DNA of 17,943 nt from Willaertia magna. Taxonomy: Eukaryota; Heterolobosea; Eutetramitea; Acrasida; Naegleriidae. The stretch lies in contig CADWAF010002867.1 of assembly GCA_902984215.1 (NCBI GenBank), positions 1-17,943 on the forward strand, in the 5' to 3' direction. Below the pieces are notes generated by a model. That model saw only the letters and a program-made list of their open reading frames with translations, was not told where the DNA came from and did no database searches. Positions 1-7,302 of the stretch are shown here, one piece after another. The translations under genes were made by a program, and so were the position numbers. Each line of letters begins with the position of its first letter. Positions within the stretch are counted from its first letter, which is position 1.

Positions 1-306
1 CAACAACCAGTCAATCTGTTAATTAACCATAAAGGCAGACCAAAACAGACCACCTGACTGGCTCCAAGGCCAAGCCCATGCGGGAAATATGATTATTTGT
101 ACCATTTATTTCTACCTCTTTATTTTAAAGCCAACTTTGTCTGGAAATAGATACTTTCCTTTTTGTAATTTACAACGCCTACATTCTTTAACAATTCAAC
201 TTTAAAAATCTTTAAAACAAACATACATTAACAAAACAGTCAACCTTAACAAAAACAACCAAAATACACACAACAAACACAACAAACACAACAAATAATA
301 ATAAAA
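1..306. other. Upstream region and A-rich leader of the first gene
   Basis: No gene is visible in this stretch. The last 100 bases are A/C-rich and almost free of G, running into AAAAATGG at the start codon, as expected for a 5' untranslated leader in an AT-rich protist. It contains three copies of a 9-base unit (see the repeat entry). The first 90 bases are less AT-rich and could be the end of a neighbouring gene outside the window, but no convincing reading frame is seen. Confidence 0.5.
271..297. repeat. Three tandem copies of a 9-base unit CAACAAACA
   Basis: Two exact copies of CAACAAACA and a third with one change (CAACAAATA) lie head to tail just before the start codon at 307. This is a short tandem repeat within the probable 5' leader. 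It is likely a slippage product, with no sign of function. Confidence 0.7.
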
Positions 307-633
307 ATGGTAAACGAAAACCTTCCCATCCACTCAACAGAAAATAATAAATACCAACAAAAAGAAGGAAAAGAAACATTACCTGGAGGTTCATTTTCTG
401 GAAGAAGAGAAACTATTGAAGAAATTGAAAATGATCCAAATTATGAATTAGAAAAGGCACATCTTAGTGGTGTAGGCGTAGATGATTATACTTTAGTATT
501 TCGTCATAAATATGGTGGTTATGCACAAACTTTTCCAAATGTTTCAAAATTAACTTTAAATGATAAATTGAGAAAGAAATTGGATGAATTGGAAGATCCA
601 ACTTGGGAACCTGGAAAGAGTAACTTAATTTAA
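307..633 (+). CDS. Small hypothetical acidic/basic protein, 108 aa
   Basis: The ATG sits in a strong AAAAATGG context and the frame stays open for 108 codons to TAA. I do not recognise the family. The N-terminal third is polar and low in complexity (Asn, Glu, Lys). The centre, from about residue 48 to 85, looks folded: alternating hydrophobic residues with YTLVFRHKYGGYAQTFPNVSKL, followed by a charged helix (LNDKLRKKLDELED). There is no signal peptide, membrane segment or cysteine. Codon use matches the intact neighbours. After the stop lie AT-rich repeats of TTTTAATAAATTA with AATAAA hexamers, a plausible polyadenylation region. Calling it a real gene rests on the start context, the mixed composition of the middle region and the absence of competing frames. 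Confidence 0.7.
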   Translation: MVNENLPIHSTENNKYQQKEGKETLPGGSFSGRRETIEEIENDPNYELEKAHLSGVGVDDYTLVFRHKYGGYAQTFPNVSKLTLNDKLRKKLDELEDPTWEPGKSNLI

Positions 634-1272
634 GATTGTTTTTAATAAATTATTTTTAATAAATTATTTTAATAAAAAATAATGTTCATTAAATTGTTTG
701 TTTTATTAAATGTAACGATTTTGTTAAGTAATTTATTATTTGGTTGTAATAAACGGTTATCTACTTATTGTTGTAAGTTGACTAAATATTCTTTTGCGAA
801 ATCTCGCACATTAAAATAATAAAAAAGAAACACGAAATTTAAATAATTTTTAAATATTTATTAAATACATATTAAATAAAAAGATAACAGCAGAATATAA
901 CTACAATTAAATTTTCATTTCCAAATTCGTACAAGAAAATAGATATTTGATTTACATTTGATTTACAGTTTCTTCTTTCCAAACCTCAATTCGTTACTCT
1001 CTTTCTTACCCTCAGCCACATTCATTTCAACAGGCACTTACAATTCAATTGAAAAGTGGTACGCATCATTCGCTAAAATCAGAATAAAGAAATTTAGATA
1101 GTTTTTTAACTTTTTAAAGAGACTAATAGTTCAACTATCATGTTATCCACTAGCCTTCTTGCGTTCTATGACTGAATTTTCGTTATAAAAGAGAAAATCA
1201 CATAGCTACGAATTGAAATCAACAACAAACAATAAAAAAAATAACAACAAATACCAATTAATTAAACAATTA
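634..1272. other. Intergenic region, 3' end of gene 1 and promoter of the protease
   Basis: No coding frame is supported. The first 60 bases contain near-tandem TTTTAATAAATTA units with AATAAA hexamers. From about 880 to 1100 the DNA is mixed in composition and unremarkable. A TATA-box-like sequence lies at 1184-1191. The frame of the protease is open back to a TTG at 1213, but this stretch has no ATG and is Asn/Lys-rich leader sequence, so it is treated as untranslated. Confidence 0.5.
1184..1191 (+). promoter_or_regulatory. TATA-box-like element TATAAAAG
   Basis: TATAAAAG lies about 80-90 bases before the chosen ATG of the protease gene. It stands out because the surrounding 100 bases are less A/T-biased. 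Transcription start would fall near 1215, giving a leader of roughly 60 bases. No experiment supports it. Confidence 0.4.
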
Positions 1273-2262
1273 ATGAAAATGAAATTATTAATTACAGTTT
1301 TAGTGGCCACACTCTTTGCGATTTGTTTGCAATTGACAGAATTTACAGTTTTAGCAAAAAATACAGTTTCTGGAGGAACTTCAGCATCAGAAAGTGAATT
1401 CCCAATCATGGCCTCTTTACAATACATTTACAATGGACAAACCAATCATTTCTGTGGAGGAACCATCATTAATAAGAAATTTATTTTAACTGCAGCTCAT
1501 TGTCAAATTGGTTTAAGTTTAGATAAATTACAAGTTGTCGTTGGTTCCAGTAATAATCGTTGTAGTCCAAATTCTGGCGCCATTTGTTTTACAAGAAAAA
1601 TTGTAAAGTTTATTACTCACCCAGAATACAATTCAAATACAATTAAACATGACATTGCAGTGATTGAATTAGATCAAGAATTACCTGTTGACAGTTTACC
1701 AAATAAAGTTAGAGTTGCAAGAATTGAAGGATTGGGCGTTCCAGTAAATACTTTTGTACAATTGGCGGGATGGGGATTAATTGCTACATCACAAGCATCA
1801 CCAACTCAATTACAAAAAGCGTTACTTCCAATCGTTGACCCAGCAATTTGTAACGCTTCACCTTTACGTTTAGGAATGACTAGTCCACAACAAATTTGTG
1901 CGGGAGCAGGAAATGGAATTGATTCATGCGGTGGCGATTCTGGAGGTCCAATCTTTTATAAGGATACTCAAGGCAATTTTGTTCATGTCGGTTTAGTAAG
2001 TTATGGTCCAGTTGGCTGTGGTGGTAAGAATAGAGGAGTTTATACAAGTAGTGCTTATTATAAGGATTGGATTAGACAACAAGTAGGAAGTTATGGAATT
2101 ACAGTTCAAAACTATGGTACTACAGCTGATAGTAATCCTACAAGTCCAGTAAATCCAACACCAACCCCTGCACCTACTCCTACACCAGCTCCAACACCAA
2201 CACCAAATCCTGGATGTACTTGTAAGAAGAGTAGAAAGGCAAGAAGATTTAAGCAACATTAA
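1273..2262 (+). CDS. Secreted trypsin-like serine protease (S1A) with Pro/Thr linker and basic Cys tail
   Basis: The first ATG of the frame is at 1273 and gives 329 aa beginning MKMKLLITVLVATLFAICLQ, a clear signal peptide; the frame is open upstream only to a TTG. The chymotrypsin-fold domain follows with the activation-like VSGGT (residues 32-36), the LTAAHC motif (His76), HDIAV (Asp127) and GDSGGP (Ser223), so the catalytic triad is complete. Asp217, six residues before the serine, is the equivalent of Asp189 and predicts cleavage after Lys or Arg. The cysteines expected for the family's disulfides are present. The residue before the mature N-terminus is Thr rather than Arg/Lys, and Ile16 is replaced by Val, so activation may differ from trypsin. 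After the domain comes a PTPTPAPTPTP linker (about 294-313) and a short tail with two Cys and many Lys/Arg. Probable role: extracellular or vacuolar protein digestion. Confidence 0.93.
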   Translation: MKMKLLITVLVATLFAICLQLTEFTVLAKNTVSGGTSASESEFPIMASLQYIYNGQTNHFCGGTIINKKFILTAAHCQIGLSLDKLQVVVGSSNNRCSPNSGAICFTRKIVKFITHPEYNSNTIKHDIAVIELDQELPVDSLPNKVRVARIEGLGVPVNTFVQLAGWGLIATSQASPTQLQKALLPIVDPAICNASPLRLGMTSPQQICAGAGNGIDSCGGDSGGPIFYKDTQGNFVHVGLVSYGPVGCGGKNRGVYTSSAYYKDWIRQQVGSYGITVQNYGTTADSNPTSPVNPTPTPAPTPTPAPTPTPNPGCTCKKSRKARRFKQH

Positions 2263-2746
2263 TTGGTAAATGCTTGTAGTACTAAAAAATATTATGAATA
2301 GTTGTCTAAAAACAACTTGTCACAAAACAAATCTTTATATTTGTAAAAATAATAAAAATTTTGAATTTAAAATTTACTTTTAAATAAACACAAATTTACT
2401 TAAAAATAAATCTTGTTCTTATTTACAATCCTATTAGACTAAAGTATTTCTAATTCTATCTGCCCCAACAATGTTCATTGCACAACATCACTAAGGAAAT
2501 CAATTCGAAGACTAAAACGGATGACGTCATTCTAAGCACCTTCTAATTTGTTTACATCTAAAAATACAAGATGATAAAAAATCTCAAAAAACAAAAAAAA
2601 TAATTTATAAAAAAAAAAATAGAAAGAAGCCTTCCTTGCTTTTGTTAAATAGCTATAATTGAGGATTTTTTGTAATTTTATTGTTAATAATACGAGTATA
2701 TAAAAATATATAAATACACTTACAATTTTGAATAATAATAAGAAAA
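2263..2746. other. Intergenic region between protease and dynamin genes
   Basis: No gene is supported. The first 150 bases are AT-rich with AATAAA hexamers, fitting the protease 3' untranslated region. A 10-base palindrome at 2521-2530 contains the full CRE octamer. From 2570 onward A- and T-runs and TATATAAAAATATATAAA precede the dynamin start, a likely promoter and leader. Confidence 0.5.
2521..2530. promoter_or_regulatory. CRE-like palindrome ATGACGTCAT
   Basis: A perfect 10-base palindrome containing TGACGTCA, the classical binding octamer of CREB/ATF-type bZIP factors. It lies about 215 bases before the dynamin start codon in otherwise AT-rich DNA, where two CG-containing half-sites would rarely arise by chance. 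Whether this organism has a matching factor is unknown. Confidence 0.35.
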
Positions 2747-5700
2747 ATGGAGGAATTAATTCCAATTATTAATCGTTTACAAGATGTCTTTTTAAATGTT
2801 GGTATTTTAGATAATACTTCGATTGATCTTCCACAAATTGCAGTTGTTGGTTCTCAAAGTTCTGGTAAAAGTTCCGTTCTTGAAAATATTGTAGGTAGAG
2901 ATTTCCTTCCTAGAGGATCAGGAATTGTTACAAGAAGACCATTAGTACTTCAATTAATAAATATCCCTTCAAAATATAAAGATAAGAAGGCTGAAGATAT
3001 TTCTGAAAAGAATAAACAAGAAGAAGAATGGGGAGAATTCTTACATACTGGAGATAAAAAGTTTTTTGATTTTGCTGAAATTAAACAAGAAATTGTTAGA
3101 GAAACTGATAGAGTAACGGGAAGTAATAAGGGTATCTCTAACTCTCCTATTCATCTAAAGGTCTTTTCACCATAGTATGTAGTTTATTTTTTTAGCCTTG
3201 TTTTTAAACTAACATTTTTCTATTTAATTACTACTTTTTCTAACATGATGATAGTGTGTTGAATCTTACATTAGTAGATTTACCAGGTATTACTAAAGTA
3301 CCAGTTGGTGATCAACCTAAGGATATTGAATTACAAATTAGAAGAATGATATTACAATATATTTCTAAACCAAATTGTTTAATTTTAGCAGTTACTGCAG
3401 CTAATACTGATTTAGCTAATTCCGATGCATTAAAGTTAGCAAAAGAAGTAGATAAGAATGGTACAAGAACATTGGGTGTTTTAACAAAATTAGATATTAT
3501 GGATCAAGGTACAGATTGTATGGATATCATTAGAGGAGAAGTTATCCCATTACGTTTAGGATTTATCGGAATTGTTAATCGTTCCCAAAATGATATTAAT
3601 ACAAACAAAAGTATTAGAGATGCTTTGAAAGATGAAGATAGATATTTCCAAAACCATCCAGCCTATAAATCAATTGCAGATAAGATGGGTACTAAGTATT
3701 TAGCAAGAACTTTGAATAGAATCTTATTAAGTCATATCCGTGAAGTTTTACCAGATTTGAAATCTAAAATTTCAAATTTAATGTTACAAGCACAACAACG
3801 TTTAAATGAATATGGAGTACCATTAAGTGAATCAAGTATGTCTAACGGAGCATTATTATTACAATTATTAACTGATTTTAGTACAGATTATGTAGATACA
3901 ATTGATGGCCGTAATACTGATCTTTCTACTAATGAATTATATGGTGGTGCTAGAATTAATCATATCTTTACAGGTAAATTCTACCCTAGTTTAAATGAAG
4001 TTGATGCTTGTGAGAATTTATCTGAATATGATATTAAAACTGCAATTAGAAATGCAAAAGGTCCAAGAACTTCATTATTTATACCAGAAGCTGCATTTGA
4101 AATGTTAGTTAAAAGACAAGTTAAATTATTAGAAGAACCTTGTATTACATGTGTTGATAGAGTTTTAGAAGAATTAATTACAATTGAAGAAAATTGTGAA
4201 AAGATTTTATTAAGATTCCCTAATTTACGTGATAAAACTCGTGAATTTGTTGTAACTCTTTTAAAAGAATATTGCAGTCCACTTAAAGATTTTATTAGAA
4301 ATTTAATTAAGATTGAATTAGCATATATTAATACAAATCATCCTGATTTCTTTGGTGGTGGTAAGAATGCAATGTTGTTAATGAATCGTATTGGAAAATC
4401 TTCAAGTCAACAAGATTTACATCATCCACAACAACAACAACAATATAATCAACAACAATTAAATCAACAAAGAATGAATCCAAATATGCAACAACAAGGA
4501 ATGCAAAATAATCCAAATATGCAACATGTTAGATCTCTTCCAAATGCTTATGAAGATGACCAGGTGAGTATCAATTGTTTTTTTAAAAACAACACACACA
4601 CATACACATACATTTACACTTTTTAACATTTTCACAACAACCATAACACAATAACAAAATCAACTCTTTTAAACCTCCTAATGTGGAAGGGAAGTGTATT
4701 ATTATATGTTGAGATTTTTGTGGTTTAATATTGAGAGTTGATTCATGCATTTTCAACAACAACTAGTTTGTTTCATGTCACTTTTTTAAGCGTATTAATT
4801 TTTTTATATGTCCTTACTAATTTTTTATTTTAATATTTTTTTATTAAGCAACAACAACAACATCAAGAGGATGGAGATATGCAACAACAACAACAAGGAG
4901 AAATGGAAACTGGAGTGAATAATGATGTAGAAGGTGAGTCTGTTGAAGGGGGTGATTGGGAAAATATTTATACTTACGGAGAGAAGGCCAAGAAGAAGAC
5001 TGAACATGTAGCTCGTAATTTCTTTTCAAACTTTTTTGGTAAGCATGAAGAACAACAACCAAAGAAGCAACAAGTTGTAAAGAATCCAACGCAACAACAA
5101 CAAGCTACAAATGTAAGGTCTACAAATAATAATGCTACGATACAGAAAAATACTGTGCCACCACAAAATCAACAAGCAAAGGGAAGGATACCACCTCCTT
5201 TGCCAACAAGTAGTACTGGAATGAAGCAACAACAACCAAATCAAACCCTTCAACAGCCACCTCAAAAGCAAAGTCCTCCACAACAACAACAACAACCACA
5301 AATGCAACAATATTTTGAAGATTACACTTCCTTTGACACACAAGAGGTTTGCATTACTTTATTTTAAATTTTTAATATTAACAACTTTATCTAACTTTAT
5401 ATTTTTCTTTATTGGAGAAGGACCCATATTTCGGTACAAACAGTGGTAATGGACAAATAAATCCATTAGAAGAAAGGGAAAAGATGGAAACTGAGATTAT
5501 AAAGACGTTATTAACACAATACTTTAATATTGTTAGAAAGAATATTAGTGATAGCGTACCAAAAGCAGTTATGCATTTCCTTGTAAATAAGAGTAAGATT
5601 AATATGCAATCTGAGTTGGTTCGTAATTTATATAAGACTGAACTTTTTGATGAATTGTTGAAGGAAAATGAGGCTGTTGCACAAAAGAGAAAGGCTACAC

Positions 5701-5768
5701 AAAAGATGCTTAAGGTATTACAACGTGCAAATGATATTATTACAGACGTAAAGACTGCTAAAATTTAA
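2747..5768 (+). CDS. Dynamin-related GTPase, DRP1/Dnm1 type (4 exons)
   Basis: Exons 2747-3174, 3255-4563, 4849-5346 and 5418-5768 join in frame to about 861 aa. The start [15 protein letters not shown] matches the DRP1 type. The GTPase domain is complete: P-loop GSQSSGKSS (residues 35-43), switch Thr62 in GIVTRRP, DLPG (151-154) and TKLD (220-223). A middle/stalk domain follows. Between stalk and C-terminus is a long Gln/Asn/Pro-rich linker (roughly 520-745) in place of a PH domain, as in the variable B insert of DRP1 proteins. Exon 4 encodes a typical GTPase effector domain ([20 protein letters not shown]). Family role: self-assembling GTPase that constricts mitochondrial and peroxisomal membranes from the cytosol. 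The splice at 3174/3255 restores the family sequence [14 protein letters not shown], strong support for that intron. The last acceptor could be 5417 or 5420, differing by one Lys. Confidence 0.93.
3175..3254 (+). other. Dynamin intron 1 (80 nt, GTATGT...TAG)
   Basis: Donor GTATGT at 3175 and acceptor GATAG at 3250-3254. Splicing joins TA and T into a Tyr codon (phase 2) and rebuilds the conserved dynamin segment before DLPG. Without removal the frame hits a stop at the donor itself. T-rich throughout. Confidence 0.93.
4564..4848 (+). other. Dynamin intron 2 (285 nt, GTGAGT...AAG)
   Basis: Donor CAG|GTGAGT, acceptor TTAAG before a CAA run, phase 0. A perfect yeast-like branch sequence TACTAAT (about 4815) lies 30 bases before the acceptor. 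The intron falls inside the Gln-rich linker and both flanks code for Gln. It is by far the longest intron in the window. Confidence 0.88.
5347..5417 (+). other. Dynamin intron 3 (71 nt, GTTTGC...GAG)
   Basis: Donor GAG|GTTTGC is non-consensus at positions +3 to +6. The acceptor is GGAG at 5417 (or AAG at 5420). Phase 0. Removal connects the linker to the effector domain, and without it the frame ends at 5367. CTAAC (about 5392) is a possible branch sequence. Confidence 0.8.
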
Positions 5769-5840
5769 ATAAATTTTTAACATTTTATAATTTTAACATT
5801 TCACTTTACAACAGTATAATTGTCAAACAATTAAAAAAAA

Positions 5841-6407
5841 ATGTTAAATCGAAATAGAAGCACAAATTATTCTTCTTCATCGGCAATGATGCCATCATAT
5901 CTTTACGGAGAAAGAGGTGGAAGTAATTACATGAATAATGCTGCAACAAACTATTATTCCAACGATCCAAACTATCACAATCAAATAATGTACAATCGTA
6001 GAGGTGGATATAATAACAGTAATAATTATATGATTGGAAATGAACCACTATATCTAGAAGATAAATTATTTGATGATGAAATGATAATGTATGATAGACC
6101 AACTTATCGTCCAAGTAAAATGATTGGAAATCCAGATTTTGGTAATTTTCATTATAAAAAAGGATTTACAGCTGAAGTTTGGTTAAATGATGGTGAAACT
6201 GTTGTTTTAAGTGGAGATACAAGAAAGAAAAGTTATAGAACACATTATAGTCCAGAATATTTAAGAAGTTTCTTTTTTGGATGGTTTGGTAGATTATTAA
6301 GATATTTATGGTTAGATAGATTGTTTGGATTACATGTTGATACTGTTAAGGAAGTTAAAACTAGAAATTATATATTTGTTACTGCAAATATTTTACCTGA
6401 TAAATAG
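5841..6407 (+). CDS. Hypothetical Asn/Tyr-rich protein with hydrophobic C-terminal segment, 188 aa
   Basis: ATG follows a run of nine A and lies only 72 bases after the dynamin stop. The family is not recognised. Residues 1-100 are low in complexity, rich in Asn, Tyr, Ser and Met, and probably disordered. From about 108 a folded region starts (FTAEVWLNDGETVVLSGDT), with a beta-strand-like pattern. Residues about 139-158 (RSFFFGWFGRLLRYLWLDRL) form a very aromatic, amphipathic stretch with Arg spaced every three to four residues. This looks more like a membrane-surface helix than a spanning segment. The end (NYIFVTANILPDK) is again strand-like. No catalytic motif is visible. Composition and codon use agree with the neighbouring intact genes. 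Confidence 0.75.
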   Translation: MLNRNRSTNYSSSSAMMPSYLYGERGGSNYMNNAATNYYSNDPNYHNQIMYNRRGGYNNSNNYMIGNEPLYLEDKLFDDEMIMYDRPTYRPSKMIGNPDFGNFHYKKGFTAEVWLNDGETVVLSGDTRKKSYRTHYSPEYLRSFFFGWFGRLLRYLWLDRLFGLHVDTVKEVKTRNYIFVTANILPDK

Positions 6408-6629
6408 TAGTAGAGGAGATATTTATATGTTAAAGGAATGGAGGTTAAAAGGAGAGATGGTTGTGGTTTATTGTAATGAAATTAAGATTGTTTGTTTGAT
6501 TACAAAAAGAGGGGTCGTGTGAAAAAGATTGTAAAGTGGCAAACCAAAGATACAGCTCAGGCAACAGCCAAGTTGCCCCAACAAACTTTTATTTCATTGT
6601 TATTTATTGTGTAAAAATCAAATGTAAAT
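6408..6629. other. Intergenic, no gene seen
   Basis: The frame that runs from 6325 to 6522 in another phase of the preceding gene has no protein-like composition. A C-rich patch at about 6555-6585 (CAGGCAACAGCCAAGTTGCCCC) includes the short inverted pair GGCAAC/GTTGCC, possibly part of the 3' end of the upstream mRNA or 5S flanking DNA. Confidence 0.4.
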
Positions 6630-6748
6630 ATCTACGGCCATACCACTGTTCAAGCACCTCATCCCGTCCGATTTGAGAAGTTAAGCACAGTAGGGCTACA
6701 TTAGTACTGAGATGGGAGACTTCTCGGGAACCTGTAGTGCTGTAGATT
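6630..6748 (+). rRNA. 5S ribosomal RNA
   Basis: About 119 nt with the standard eukaryotic 5S layout. The 5' end ATCTACGGC pairs with the 3' end GCTGTAGAT to form helix I. The invariant segments CGGCCATACC, CATCCCGTCCGAT, GAAGTTAAGC, TTAGTACT and GATGGGAGAC are in order. The internal RNA polymerase III promoter is recognisable: A-box-like AAGTTAAGCACAG near 6679 and C-box-like GAGATGGGAGACTT near 6710. A run of six T directly follows helix I. It stands alone in this window and is not part of an rDNA repeat. Ends may be off by one or two bases. Confidence 0.95.
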
Positions 6749-6752
6749 TTTT
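6747..6752 (+). terminator. RNA polymerase III T-run terminator of 5S rRNA
   Basis: Six consecutive T on the sense strand begin at the end of helix I, the usual stop signal for RNA polymerase III. Confidence 0.8.
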
Positions 6753-6878
6753 GGTGCCCAAACGAAAGAACGAAAAAGGGATTTCAAAAATTTTAAATTA
6801 AAAAATTGTCGTTTGGAGAATGGAATAAAATTTTAAAAATAGCGTTTATTAACAATATTAATCGTTTAAATATCAATA

Positions 6879-7023
6879 GCAGCGGTAGACCAGTTGGTTA
6901 GATTTTTATTTTTAGCTGGGGAATCAGAAGTTTAAATTTCTAGTCTTCATAAAGTATTAGAATAATGGTTAGATCGTAAGCCTAACACGCTTAAGGTCAA
7001 GATTTCAAGCCTCGTTCGCTGTA
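6879..7023 (+). pseudogene. Interrupted tRNA-Val(AAC)-like gene
   Basis: If 6904-6974 is removed, 6879-6903 plus 6975-7022 gives exactly 73 nt in tRNA order. Acceptor GCAGCGG pairs with TCGCTGT over all 7 pairs (two G-T). TA follows at positions 8-9, then a D-arm with loop AGTTGGTTA. The anticodon stem TAAGC/GCTTA (5 perfect pairs) carries loop CTAACAC, reading AAC (Val). A 5-nt variable loop and T-loop TTCAAGC follow. One D-stem pair and two T-stem pairs are mismatched. The extra 71 bases lie in the D-arm and end with the same nine bases, TGGTTAGAT, that precede them, like an insertion with target duplication. The insert begins TTTTTATTTTT, which would stop RNA polymerase III. It is most likely a dead gene. 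A tRNA with an unusual D-arm intron is the alternative. Confidence 0.5.
6895..6974. repeat. 9-bp direct repeats TGGTTAGAT bounding an insertion in the tRNA-like gene
   Basis: TGGTTAGAT occurs at 6895-6903 and 6966-6974, both within D-arm-like sequence. The 62 bases between them contain T-runs and a short palindrome-like AGAAGTTTAAATTTCTAG. The arrangement resembles a target-site duplication around a small insertion, or an unequal duplication of a D-arm. Confidence 0.5.
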
Positions 7024-7215
7024 GGTAATTTTAAAAAGCCAAACCACAGGCAACAATAATCTTGCTTTAAATCAAGAAGCTATAGTAATTGAAGCTACAG
7101 TTTTAACAATTAATGTTAAACTTAAATTAACATTGCTACAAAAAATCTAGTAAAAATTAAAGTTGAATTATATTTCTGAACCCGAATATATACATTTGTT
7201 TTCATGATTAATATC

Positions 7216-7302
7216 TCCCGCATAGTCCAGTGGCTAGGATACCTGGCTTTCATTAAATCAAACAGCTCCCAGGAGGCCCGGGTTCGATTCCCGGTGTGGG
7301 AA
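7216..7302 (+). tRNA. tRNA-Glu(UUC) with a 15-nt intron
   Basis: Acceptor TCCCGCA pairs with TGTGGGA (one G-T) and discriminator A follows. A-box TAGTCCAGTGG and B-box GGTTCGATTCC are intact. The anticodon stem CCTGG/CCAGG encloses C-T-TTC-A, then the 15-nt intron 7253-7267, then C. The intron is at the canonical place directly after position 37. The mature length is 72 nt. The D-arm and T-arm match eukaryotic tRNA-Glu closely (CCGGG-TTCGATT-CCCGG). No strong T-run follows at once: AAAATAGTTTTTG gives five T at about 7307. The disrupted nucleotidyltransferase reading frame on the other strand runs into this gene. Confidence 0.93.
7253..7267 (+). other. tRNA-Glu intron (15 nt)
   Basis: TTAAATCAAACAGCT lies between A37 and C38. 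Removing it restores a 7-base anticodon loop CTTTCAC on a 5-pair stem. Position 37/38 is where the eukaryotic tRNA splicing endonuclease cuts. Confidence 0.85.

Noticed and set aside
1213..1272. Start of the protease at TTG 1213
   Set aside because: TTG is not a normal eukaryotic start. The ATG at 1273 leads directly into a good signal peptide, while the extra residues are Asn/Lys-rich leader sequence.
6325..6522. ORF 6325-6522 on the + strand
   Set aside because: Its first part is another frame of the 5841-6407 gene and the rest has no protein-like pattern.
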